Shown here one piece after another: positions 1-5,660 of a DNA stretch of 9,666 nucleotides (within the stretch, counting starts at the first letter, position 1; the number at the start of each line of letters is the position of its first letter). A program made the translations under genes and the position numbers. Under the pieces are notes generated by a model. That model searched no databases. It saw only the letters and a program-made list of their open reading frames with translations, and had not been told where the DNA came from. Source of the DNA: Burkholderiales bacterium. GTDB lineage: Bacteria > Pseudomonadota > Gammaproteobacteria > Burkholderiales > Burkholderiaceae_F. The stretch lies in assembly GCA_024641225.1 (NCBI GenBank), contig JAHEDN010000068.1, forward strand, positions 1 to 9,666. The letters are read 5' to 3'.

Positions 1-950
1 ACGACCTTGTCGGCATTGGGCAGTTTGGCCTTCATCGCCCAGTCCTTGTACATCTTGATGAAGGCGTCGTTGGCCGGGTTCTTCAGCGACATGAAGTAGT
101 TCCATGCGGCCAGGTGACCCACCAGCGGCTTGGTGTCGACGCCGCGCAGTTCCTCCTCGCCGACCGAGAACGCAACCACCGGCACGTCCTTGGCCTTCAG
201 CCCCGCGTTGCCGAGTTCCTTGTAGAAGGGCACGTTCGAATCGCCGTTGATGGTCGAGATCACGCAGGTCTTGCCACCGCCGGAGAACTTCTTCACGTTG
301 GCCACGATGGTCTGGTAGTCGGAGTGGCCGAACGGCGTGTAGATCTCCTCGATGTCCTTCTCGGAAACCCCCTTGCTCTTCAGGAACGCGCGCAGGATCT
401 TGTTGGTCGTGCGCGGATAGACGTAGTCGGTGCCGAGCAGGAAAAAGCGCTTGGCGCCGCCGCCGTCCTTGCTCATCAGGTACTCGGTGGCCGGGATCGC
501 CTGCTGGTTCGGCGCGGCGCCGGTGTAGAAGACGTTCTTCTCCAGCTCCTCGCCCTCGTACTGCACCGGGTAGAAGAGCAGGTGGTTCAGTTCCTTGAAC
601 ACCGGCAGCACGCTCTTGCGCGAGACGCTGGTCCAGCAGCCGAACACGACCGACACCTTGTCCTGCGTGATCAGCTGGCGCGCCTTCTCGGCGAACAACG
701 GCCAGTTCGAGGCCGGATCGACCACTACCGGCTCGAGCGGCCGGCCCATCACGCCGCCCTTGGCGTTGATGTCGGCAATCGTCATCAGTGCCGTTTCCTT
801 CAGCGCGGTTTCCGAGATCGCCATCGTTCCCGAAAGCGAGTGCAGGATGCCAACCTTGATCGGCGTCTTCGATTGCCCGAAAGCCGCCGTGATGCCACTG
901 GCACTCAGTGCGGCCGCACCCGAAACCTGCAGAAAATGCCTGCGTTGCAT
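1..950 (-). CDS. urtA: Urea-type ABC transporter substrate-binding protein (partial, C-terminus off left edge)
   Basis: Periplasmic receptor that should deliver urea (or a short amide) to an UrtBCDE-type ABC permease. 316 codons are visible on the minus strand from ATG 950-948; the family is about 420 residues, so roughly the last quarter lies beyond the edge. The N-terminus has a twin-arginine signal (RRHFLQ, residues 3-8), a hydrophobic stretch and a likely cleavage after AFG (residue 25), so Tat export is expected. Family hallmarks follow in order: GILHSLSGTMAISE, VVVDPASNWPLFAEKARQL, FGCWTSVSRKSVLPV, LLFYPVQYEGEE, FYTGAAPNQQ, GTDYVYPRTTNKI, STINGDSNVPFYKELGN and AFSVGEEELRGVDTKPLVGHL. These match UrtA very closely. 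A purine-rich GGGGGG-containing ribosome site lies just upstream. The related amide-binding FmdD is the main alternative. The permease genes would be expected to the left. Its own NtrC/sigma-54-like control region lies upstream. Confidence 0.93.
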   Translation of the reverse strand, partial: MQRRHFLQVSGAAALSASGITAAFGQSKTPIKVGILHSLSGTMAISETALKETALMTIADINAKGGVMGRPLEPVVVDPASNWPLFAEKARQLITQDKVSVVFGCWTSVSRKSVLPVFKELNHLLFYPVQYEGEELEKNVFYTGAAPNQQAIPATEYLMSKDGGGAKRFFLLGTDYVYPRTTNKILRAFLKSKGVSEKDIEEIYTPFGHSDYQTIVANVKKFSGGGKTCVISTINGDSNVPFYKELGNAGLKAKDVPVVAFSVGEEELRGVDTKPLVGHLAAWNYFMSLKNPANDAFIKMYKDWAMKAKLPNADKV

Positions 951-1014
951 AGCTCTACCCCCCGTGGACGTGATTGGCAGGCGAGCACCTGCGCGCCGCG
1001 CCACGGGTCATGTA

Positions 1015-1031
1015 ATCAAGGTTCGTGCCAG
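1015..1031 (-). promoter_or_regulatory. Putative sigma-54 (-24/-12) promoter of urtA
   Basis: On the minus strand the 17-mer CTGGCACGAACCTTGAT matches the RpoN consensus YTGGCACGRNNNTTGCW at every constrained base except the C of the -12 GC. The GG-to-G spacing of ten bases is exact. The inferred start near 1005 gives a 5' leader of about 55 bases before the urtA ATG. The -12 mismatch is the main doubt; the NtrC-like dyads upstream support the call. Confidence 0.55.
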
Positions 1032-1090
1032 GCACCAGGCATGCGATCAGACGCAGACCAGCCGCTTCCGCGCCCGATTGCGTTGCGAAC

Positions 1091-1107
1091 TGCACGATTG
1101 CAGTGCA
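1091..1107 (-). promoter_or_regulatory. Putative NtrC binding site, strong (urtA enhancer)
   Basis: The minus strand reads TGCACTGCAATCGTGCA, which has the TGCAC-N7-GTGCA architecture of NtrC enhancers. It agrees with the enteric glnA site TGCACTAAAATGGTGCA (recalled from memory) at 14 of 17 bases. One further flanking pair extends the arms to CTGCAC/GTGCAG. The centre at 1099 is about 94 bases upstream of the inferred sigma-54 start, a normal enhancer distance. Confidence 0.6.
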
Positions 1108-1124
1108 GCAACCGAGGTCCGACG

Positions 1125-1139
1125 GCGCCAACGCAGTGC
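1125..1139 (-). promoter_or_regulatory. Possible second, weaker NtrC site
   Basis: The minus strand reads GCACTGCGTTGGCGC. It keeps GCAC-N7-GYGC and the central TTGG of the NtrC consensus GCACCATATTGGTGC. Its centre is 33 bp from the stronger site, about three helical turns and close to the spacing of the paired glnA enhancer sites. Alone it would be weak; the phasing makes it plausible. Confidence 0.4.
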
Positions 1140-1200
1140 GCAACGGCGACTGAAATGCGCGGACTCGCCGCTGCGCCCGCTTGCACCGGACGCGTTCGCG

Positions 1201-2028
1201 TCAGCGCAATGCCGCCTCGAGGTCGACCGGCGCGTCGTCGGGCAGGACCAGGTCGAGATTGCCCTCGACGTGGTTCAGGTGCTCGGTCATCAATCGTGCC
1301 GCGCGATCGCCGTCGCCGGCCGCCAGCGCATCGACGATCAGGCCATGCTCCTCGCCCAGGCAGGACGGCACGGACGGCTTGTCGTACAGCGCGATGATGA
1401 GGCAGGTGAGCGAAGCGAGTTCGCGCATCGCCTTGGCGAGCACCTCGTTGCCGGAACGCTCGGCGAGCAGGACGTGAAACTCTCCTGACAGCCGAACGAC
1501 GGCGCGGGTGTCGCCGCTGGCGCGCGCCCTGGCCTCGGCGGCAACGTGCTGGCGCAGCGGCGCCAGATCGCTGCGACGGCCGCGATCCAGCGCCAGTTTC
1601 TGTGCGATTGCCGGTTCGAGGATCCGGCGCGTTTCGAAGACGTCGCGCGCCTCGGCCACCGACGGCTTGGCGACGAAGGCGCCGCGGTTCGGCTCCAGCC
1701 GCACCACGCCTTCGTGGGCCAGCCTCGGCAGCACGCTGCGGATACGTGCGCGGCTGACGCCGAAGATGCCGGCCAGGCGATCCTCGCCGAGTTTGGTTCC
1801 CGGCGGCAGGCGATGCTCGAAGATCGCCGTCAGCAGCTTTTCGTAAATGGCGTCTTCGCCGGCGCCGCTGTCTTCCACCGCCAGCCCGTTCTTCCTGGCC
1901 GCCCGCAAGGCCGGCGCGCGCCGCGTCACTGCCGTCCGGCTGCCCGACGCTGGCCCTCTTCTTGCTGCTGACGCAGCGGCAGCCTTCGCACGCGACGATC
2001 GGCGCGCTGAGGGGCGGGCGACGCTCAT
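1201..2028 (-). CDS. GntR-family (FadR/FCD subfamily) transcriptional regulator
   Basis: A ligand-responsive DNA-binding protein of 275 residues, probably the local repressor of the divergent ureide operon. Residues about 58-121 form the GntR winged helix (IYEKLLTAIFEHRLPPGTKLGEDRLAG, then FGVSRARIRSVLPRLAHEGVV and the wing NRGAFV). Residues about 127-255 form the all-helical FCD effector domain (ETRRILEPAIAQKLA). Its likely metal-ligand histidines are in EFHVLLAERSGN (His185), EEHGL (His228) and TEHLNH (His250). The first 57 residues are an unusual Arg/Ala-rich, probably disordered extension. A GGAAGG site (2038-2043 on the minus strand) nine bases before ATG 2028 supports the long start; GTG at codon 51 is the alternative. 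FCD proteins commonly bind small carboxylic acids, so a ureido-acid inducer would fit, but that is inference. Confidence 0.9.
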   Translation of the reverse strand: MSVARPSARRSSRAKAAAASAARRGPASGSRTAVTRRAPALRAARKNGLAVEDSGAGEDAIYEKLLTAIFEHRLPPGTKLGEDRLAGIFGVSRARIRSVLPRLAHEGVVRLEPNRGAFVAKPSVAEARDVFETRRILEPAIAQKLALDRGRRSDLAPLRQHVAAEARARASGDTRAVVRLSGEFHVLLAERSGNEVLAKAMRELASLTCLIIALYDKPSVPSCLGEEHGLIVDALAAGDGDRAARLMTEHLNHVEGNLDLVLPDDAPVDLEAALR

Positions 2029-2037
2029 CTACGTAGA
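2028..2037. repeat. 10-bp perfect palindrome TCTACGTAGA at the regulator start codon
   Basis: TCTACGTAGA is its own reverse complement and lies between the GGAAGG ribosome site and the start codon of the GntR-type gene, overlapping one base of the codon. It could be an autoregulatory operator or chance; its sequence does not resemble the other dyad in this gap. Confidence 0.3.
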
Positions 2038-2071
2038 CCTTCCAAGGTTCGATTCGCGGGATCGATTTTGT

Positions 2072-2101
2072 TTGACAAGCTCAAAGCAAAGTGTACACAA
2101 T
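2072..2101 (+). promoter_or_regulatory. Putative sigma-70-like promoter of the rightward ureide operon
   Basis: A perfect -35 hexamer TTGACA (2072-2077) is followed after 18 bases by CACAAT (2096-2101), which matches four of six bases of the -10 consensus. Transcription would begin near 2108, giving a leader of about 160 bases before the first structural gene. It is the best plus-strand promoter in the divergent gap, which is notably A+T-richer here than the surrounding DNA. Confidence 0.55.
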
Positions 2102-2103
2102 GC
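2086..2103. promoter_or_regulatory. Dyad over the -10 region, probable GntR-type operator
   Basis: The 18-mer GCAAAGTGTACACAATGC has a perfect core GTGTACAC (2091-2098) and a matching outer GCA/TGC pair, leaving only two mismatched pairs. GT-rich/AC-rich palindromes with a TAC or ATA centre are common operators for FCD-type GntR proteins. Its position over the -10 of the rightward promoter would give simple repression by the divergently encoded regulator. The assignment is from position and symmetry only. Confidence 0.45.
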
Positions 2104-2111
2104 GTCGCGTT

Positions 2112-2121
2112 TTGGCGCCAA
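2112..2121. repeat. 10-bp palindrome TTGGCGCCAA just downstream of the inferred start
   Basis: A perfect 10-bp palindrome starting about four bases downstream of the inferred transcription start, followed by a T-rich tract (2122-2134). It has no loop, so it cannot act as a terminator hairpin; a protein-binding role is possible but unsupported. Confidence 0.25.
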
Positions 2122-2146
2122 TTTCTCTTTTTTTGTAATCAGAACG

Positions 2147-2167
2147 GGCGAGCCGCCGACGCTCGCC
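2147..2167 (+). other. Leader stem-loop, 7-bp stem
   Basis: GGCGAGC (2147-2153) pairs perfectly with GCTCGCC (2161-2167) around a 7-base loop in the leader of the rightward operon. No T-run follows on either strand, so I do not read it as an intrinsic terminator; it may shape or protect the leader. Confidence 0.35.
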
Positions 2168-2190
2168 AGCCGTTTCCCCCGGAGATCTGG

Positions 2191-2268
2191 ATGAAGCGCT
2201 GCCGCGCATCCGGCCAGACTGTTGGCATGGGCCGCCCCCGCCGGGGTGCCAACGGCGCGAGGCGGTGA
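2191..2268 (+). CDS. Possible 25-codon leader ORF coupled to the next gene
   Basis: This short ORF has a usable ribosome site, GGAG at 2181-2184, six bases before ATG 2191. It encodes a 25-residue peptide rich in arginine (7 of 25: residues 3, 5, 15, 17, 18, 24 and 25) with no recognisable family. Its TGA (2266-2268) overlaps the ATG (2268) of the next gene as TGATG, an arrangement typical of translational coupling. Its second half runs through the stem-loop 2221-2253. I infer it may be a translated leader rather than a functional protein; in G+C-rich DNA such short ORFs also arise by chance. Confidence 0.3.
   Translation: MKRCRASGQTVGMGRPRRGANGARR
2221..2253 (+). other. Stem-loop directly upstream of the first gene's ribosome site
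   Basis: GTTGGCA (2221-2227) pairs with TGCCAAC (2247-2253), and an inner CCCC/GGGG pair can form within the loop. It ends five bases before GAGG (2259-2262), the ribosome site of the next gene. Its location inside the leader ORF means that ribosomes on that ORF would melt it, so it may couple the two. No T-run follows. Confidence 0.4.
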
Positions 2269-2996
2269 TGAGCCCACGCGTGCTGCTCGGCATGCTGACC
2301 CCGTCGTCGAACACGACGCTGGAACCGGTCACCGCGCAGATGCTGGCCGGACTGCCCGAGGCCAGCGCTCATTTCGGCCGCTTCAAGGTCACCGAGATCG
2401 CGCTGTCCAAGGAGGCGCTGGGCCAGTTCGACGACAGCGAGATACTGCGCGCCGCCGAACTGCTGTCGCACGCGAAACTGCACTGCATCGGCTGGAACGG
2501 CACCTCGGCCAGCTGGCTCGGCTTCGAACGCGACGAGCGCCTTTGCGCGCGCATCACCGAGACAACCGGCATGGCGGCCTGCACGTCGGTGCTGGCACTC
2601 AACGAGATCTTCCGCGCCACCAGCGTGACGCGTTTCGGCCTGGTCACGCCGTACCTCGACGGCGTCCAGCAGGCGATCGTGAGCAACTATCGGAAGGCGG
2701 GCTTCGACTGCGTCGCCGAGCGGCACCTGGGCATCCAGGACAACTTTTCATTTTCCGAGGTCGAGGCCGAGAAGCTGCGCGCGATGGTGCGCGCGGTCGC
2801 CAGCGCCCAACCGCAGGCAATCACCATCCTGTGCACCAACCTGCGCGGCGCGCCGCTGGTCGAGGAGCTCGAGCGCGAGCTCGGCATCCCGATCTACGAC
2901 TCGATCGCTACCGTGGTGTGGAAGTCGCTGAAGCTCGCTGGCGTCGACCCTAGGCGCGTGTGCGGTTGGGGTCGGCTGTTTGCGGAAGTGGCTTGA
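2268..2996 (+). CDS. Arylmalonate decarboxylase / maleate isomerase-family protein (Asp/Glu racemase superfamily)
   Basis: A cytoplasmic enzyme of 242 residues in the Asp/Glu/hydantoin racemase fold. The N-terminal loop TPSSNTTLEP resembles maleate isomerases, but the first active-site position is Gly, in GTSASW (Gly78-Thr79-Ser80), as in Bordetella arylmalonate decarboxylase (MGTSLSF). Tyr129 in TPYLDGV matches the decarboxylase oxyanion-hole tyrosine, and Cys189 in ILCTNL matches its single catalytic cysteine. The C-terminal GWGRLF also fits this branch. Classical racemases use two cysteines, so simple two-base racemisation is doubtful. ATG 2268 is chosen because GAGG lies five bases upstream; GTG 2265 would leave only two bases. 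Its stop lies 11 bases before the hydantoinase start. Substrate unknown; a role on the hydantoinase substrate or product is inferred. EutA-like proteins are the alternative. Confidence 0.82.
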   Translation: MSPRVLLGMLTPSSNTTLEPVTAQMLAGLPEASAHFGRFKVTEIALSKEALGQFDDSEILRAAELLSHAKLHCIGWNGTSASWLGFERDERLCARITETTGMAACTSVLALNEIFRATSVTRFGLVTPYLDGVQQAIVSNYRKAGFDCVAERHLGIQDNFSFSEVEAEKLRAMVRAVASAQPQAITILCTNLRGAPLVEELERELGIPIYDSIATVVWKSLKLAGVDPRRVCGWGRLFAEVA

Positions 2997-3007
2997 GTGC
3001 GTTTCTC

Positions 3008-4456
3008 ATGGACCACCTCGAACTCGTCATCCGCAACGCCGTAGCCGTGACCGCTGGCGACATCCAGCGCTGCGACATTGGCGTCGCCGACGGGCGCATC
3101 GTCGCACTGGGCAGAGACCTCCCGCACGCTGCGCAGGAAATCGACGCCGCCGGCCGCTACGTGATGCCGGGCGGTGTCGACGGCCATTGTCATCTCGACC
3201 AGCCGATGCCGCCGCCGATGAAGATGGCCGACGATTTCGAGTCGGGCACGCGCTCGGCCGCGTGCGGCGGCACCACGACCGTCATTCCGTTCGCGGCGCA
3301 GGCTAAGGGGCAGTCGCTTGTTGCTGCGGTCGACGATTACCACCGCCGCGCCGAAGGCAGGGCCTGCATCGACTACGCCTTCCACATGATCGTCAGCGAT
3401 CCGACGCCAACGGTGCTGCGCGACGAACTACCGCGACTGATCCGCGACGGCTACACGTCGTTCAAGGTCTACATGACCTACGACGACCTGAAGCTGTCGG
3501 ACCGCGAGATCCTCGACGTGCTCGAGGTGGCGCGGCGCGACGGCGCGATGGTGATGGTGCATGCGGAGAACGCCGACTGTATCGCCTGGCTGTCAGAGCG
3601 TCTGGTCGAATCGGGCCGCAGTGCGCCGAGGTACCACGCGGCCTCGCGGCCGGCGCCGGTCGAGCGCGAGGCGACGCACCGTGCGATCACGTTCGCCGAA
3701 CTACTCGACGTACCAATCCTGATCGTGCACGTCTCGGGCGGCGAGGCCATCGAGCAGATCCGCTGGGCGCAGGGTCGTGGCCTGTCGATCTATGCCGAGA
3801 CCTGTCCCCAGTACCTGTTTCTCACTGCCGATGATCTCGATGTGGACGGTTTTCATGGCGCCAAGTGCGTGTGCAGCCCGCCGCCGCGCGATGTGGCCAA
3901 CCAGCAAAAGGTGTGGGACGGTCTCGTCAACGGCACTTTCCATGTCTTCTCCTCGGACCATGCACCGTTCCGCTACGACGATCCGCGCGGGAAGCGGCTC
4001 GGCGGCGCCGAGCCCGCGTTTCCGCACATTCCCAACGGCATTCCCGGACTGGAGACGCGGCTGCCGCTGTTGTTCTCGCACGGCGTCGGCACCGGCCGTA
4101 TCGACCTGCAGCAGTTCGTCGCGCTGACTTCGACCAACCCGGCGCGCATGTACGGGCTCTATCCGCGCAAGGGCACGATCGCGATCGGCGCCGATGCCGA
4201 CCTGGTGATCTGGGACGACAAGCACGAGCTGAAGCTCAGCAATGCGCAGTTGCATCACAACGTCGACTACACGCCCTACGAAGGCATTCGCCTGACTGCC
4301 TGGCCCGCGGTCACGCTGTCGCGCGGCGAAGTGGTCTGGGACGAAGGGGGCTACCGTGGTGTTGCGGGCCGCGGCCAGTTCATCAAGTGCGGCCTGCCGG
4401 CGCCGGCGCGGCCGCGCCCGAAGGACTTTACCTGGCGCACGGCGCTGGGTCTTTGA
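3008..4456 (+). CDS. hydA: Hydantoinase / dihydropyrimidinase (cyclic amidohydrolase)
   Basis: A cytoplasmic binuclear-metal amidohydrolase of 482 residues that opens hydantoin- or dihydropyrimidine-type rings to N-carbamoyl amino acids. All metal ligands are present: His60 and His62 (GHCHLD), carboxylated Lys153 (SFKVYMTY), His185 (HAEN), His241 (HVSGG) and Asp317 (SSDHAPF). The usual ring-binding residues also appear: Tyr155, Ser290 (CVCSPPP) and Asn343 (PNGIPG). The first substrate loop is unusual, QPMPPPMKMADDF (65-77) in place of the common MPFGGT-type loop, so the side chain accepted may differ from standard hydantoinases. ATG 3008 fits the family N-terminus (LELVIRNAVAVT) but its ribosome site is weak; TTG 2993, four bases after GGAAG, is an alternative adding five residues. 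Strong family call; exact substrate open. Confidence 0.93.
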   Translation: MDHLELVIRNAVAVTAGDIQRCDIGVADGRIVALGRDLPHAAQEIDAAGRYVMPGGVDGHCHLDQPMPPPMKMADDFESGTRSAACGGTTTVIPFAAQAKGQSLVAAVDDYHRRAEGRACIDYAFHMIVSDPTPTVLRDELPRLIRDGYTSFKVYMTYDDLKLSDREILDVLEVARRDGAMVMVHAENADCIAWLSERLVESGRSAPRYHAASRPAPVEREATHRAITFAELLDVPILIVHVSGGEAIEQIRWAQGRGLSIYAETCPQYLFLTADDLDVDGFHGAKCVCSPPPRDVANQQKVWDGLVNGTFHVFSSDHAPFRYDDPRGKRLGGAEPAFPHIPNGIPGLETRLPLLFSHGVGTGRIDLQQFVALTSTNPARMYGLYPRKGTIAIGADADLVIWDDKHELKLSNAQLHHNVDYTPYEGIRLTAWPAVTLSRGEVVWDEGGYRGVAGRGQFIKCGLPAPARPRPKDFTWRTALGL

Positions 4457-4562
4457 CGAAGACGCACGACATGAGCGCATCGACCTTCGTTGCGTCATCA
4501 GACCGGTCGCAAGCCCGGCCGGCATTTTCTCGCACCGCGGTGCAATCGCCAGGAGGAAGACC
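4457..4562 (+). other. Spacer before the TRAP genes with a 12-bp palindrome
   Basis: This 106-base gap contains a perfect 12-bp palindrome, GCACCGCGGTGC (4532-4543), eight bases before the strong AGGAGG ribosome site (4551-4556), plus a GACCGGTC palindrome at 4501-4508. I see no convincing -35/-10 or sigma-54 promoter. A 31-codon ORF from ATG 4471 ends in a TGA (4564-4566) overlapping the dctP ATG, but it lacks a good ribosome site. Confidence 0.35.
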
Positions 4563-5603
4563 ATGAAACTCAAGTTCGCAGCAACCGTCGTTGCTTTGGC
4601 GGCCCTGACCACGTCGGCGTGGGCGCAGGAGAAGATCAAGCTGAAGGTGATCGGCCAGCCGCTGGCCACTGGCCTGATCCAGAAGAACAAGGAGCAGCCG
4701 TTCTTCGAATCCCTGGCTGCCAAGACCGGCCTGCCGATCGAAGTCGACTACAAGCCGATCGACACCATCGGCATCAAGGACACCGAGCAACTGCGCGTGA
4801 TGAAGGCGGGCCTGTTCGAGATGGCCTCGCTGCGGATGTCGCAGAACTCGCGCGACGAGCCGACCATCCTCGGGCTCGATCTCGTCGGCCTGAATCCGGA
4901 CTACGCGACCGGCAGGAAGGTGGCCGACGCGTTCGCGCCGATCCTCGACCAGAGGCTGCAGAAGCAGTTCGGCGTCAAGCTGCTCGGCGTCTGGCCGTTC
5001 GGGCCGCAGGTGCTGTTCTGCAAGAAGCCGATCGCGAAGCTCGGCGACGTCAAGGGCCTGAAGGTCCGCGTCTACGACCAGAACCTTGCCAAGTTCGTCG
5101 AGTCGCTTGGTGGCACGCCGGTGCCGATCTCCTTCGCCGAAACGCACCAGAGCCTGTCGTTGGGCGTGGTCGACTGCGCGATCACCGGCCCGAGCTCGGC
5201 CAACTCGGCCGGCTGGCCCGAGGTGACGACGCACTACCTGCCGATCGGCATGCAGATCGCCCTGAACGGCTACGGCGTCACGCTGTCGACGTGGAACAAG
5301 CTGAAGCCCGACCAGCAGAAGAAACTGCAGGCGGCATTCGACGAACTGCTCGCCGACATCTGGAAGTACTCCGAGGAACTGTTCCTCGATGCGTCGAACT
5401 GCAACGTCGGCAAGGACCCGTGCACGACCGGCAAGAAGTTCAACCTGGTCAACGTGCCGGTGACGCCGGGCGACCTCGACATCGTGAAGAAGGCGGTGCG
5501 CGAGATCTCCTTCCCGGCGTGGGCCGAAGTCTGCGACAAGTCGAACCCCGGCTGCTCGGCCGCGTGGAAGAAGGCCGTCGGCCCGATCATCGGCATGAAG
5601 TAA
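4563..5603 (+). CDS. dctP: TRAP transporter periplasmic solute-binding protein (DctP family)
   Basis: Periplasmic receptor (346 residues) of a tripartite ATP-independent transporter, which should capture the organic-acid substrate used by this operon. The Sec signal peptide is clear: a Lys-rich start, a hydrophobic core and cleavage after AWA (residue 21). The body matches the DctP domain, including LKVRV (165-170), whose Arg169 is the conserved carboxylate-binding arginine of the family, and the FAETHQSLSLGVVDCAITG segment (191-209). A strong AGGAGG six bases before ATG 4563 fixes the start. It has six cysteines (153, 205, 280, 287, 324, 331), four of them in two CX6C pairs in the C-terminal part, which suggests disulphides. 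The substrate cannot be read from sequence; a ureido-acid or other carboxylate is inferred from neighbours. Confidence 0.93.
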   Translation: MKLKFAATVVALAALTTSAWAQEKIKLKVIGQPLATGLIQKNKEQPFFESLAAKTGLPIEVDYKPIDTIGIKDTEQLRVMKAGLFEMASLRMSQNSRDEPTILGLDLVGLNPDYATGRKVADAFAPILDQRLQKQFGVKLLGVWPFGPQVLFCKKPIAKLGDVKGLKVRVYDQNLAKFVESLGGTPVPISFAETHQSLSLGVVDCAITGPSSANSAGWPEVTTHYLPIGMQIALNGYGVTLSTWNKLKPDQQKKLQAAFDELLADIWKYSEELFLDASNCNVGKDPCTTGKKFNLVNVPVTPGDLDIVKKAVREISFPAWAEVCDKSNPGCSAAWKKAVGPIIGMK

Positions 5604-5612
5604 TTGCGCGCC

Positions 5613-5640
5613 GCCGCGCGGGGCGCTTGCCCCGCGCGGC
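5613..5640 (+). other. Strong 12-bp stem-loop between dctP and dctQ
   Basis: GCCGCGCGGGGC (5613-5624) pairs perfectly with GCCCCGCGCGGC (5629-5640) around a GCTT tetraloop, starting nine bases after the dctP stop. No T-run follows, so full termination is unlikely. Hairpins here commonly protect the 3' end of binding-protein mRNA and lower membrane-subunit expression, which would suit a receptor needed in excess. Confidence 0.65.
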
Positions 5641-5660
5641 ACTGCCACGGAGAGGGAAAC

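Larger units (their letters stand above)
951..1200. other. Intergenic control region between gntR-type gene and urtA
   Basis: These 250 bases separate two minus-strand genes and hold no credible gene: the 62-codon minus ORF at 955-1143 has no family resemblance and lies across the regulatory elements. The region carries the sigma-54-like element and two NtrC-like dyads. A GTGCC-A-GGCAC inverted repeat (1025-1035) overlaps the -24 element. I see no intrinsic terminator for the GntR gene, so read-through into urtA is possible. Confidence 0.7.

Noticed and set aside
114..1971. Plus-strand open frames at 114-1397, 595-1488 and 1546-1971
   Set aside because: They overlap urtA and the GntR-type gene on the opposite strand, which have unambiguous domain matches; no ribosome sites or recognisable products.
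2147..2167. Stem-loop as an intrinsic terminator
   Set aside because: No T-run follows it on either strand; the nearby T-tract (2128-2134) precedes it on the plus strand.
2268..2996. Identification as a classical hydantoin racemase (HyuE)
   Set aside because: The context suggests it, but the two catalytic cysteines of that family are not both present, and the motifs fit the arylmalonate decarboxylase/maleate isomerase branch better.
4521..4533. GG...GC pair resembling a sigma-54 promoter before dctP
   Set aside because: The spacing is nine rather than ten bases and the flanking consensus is poor.
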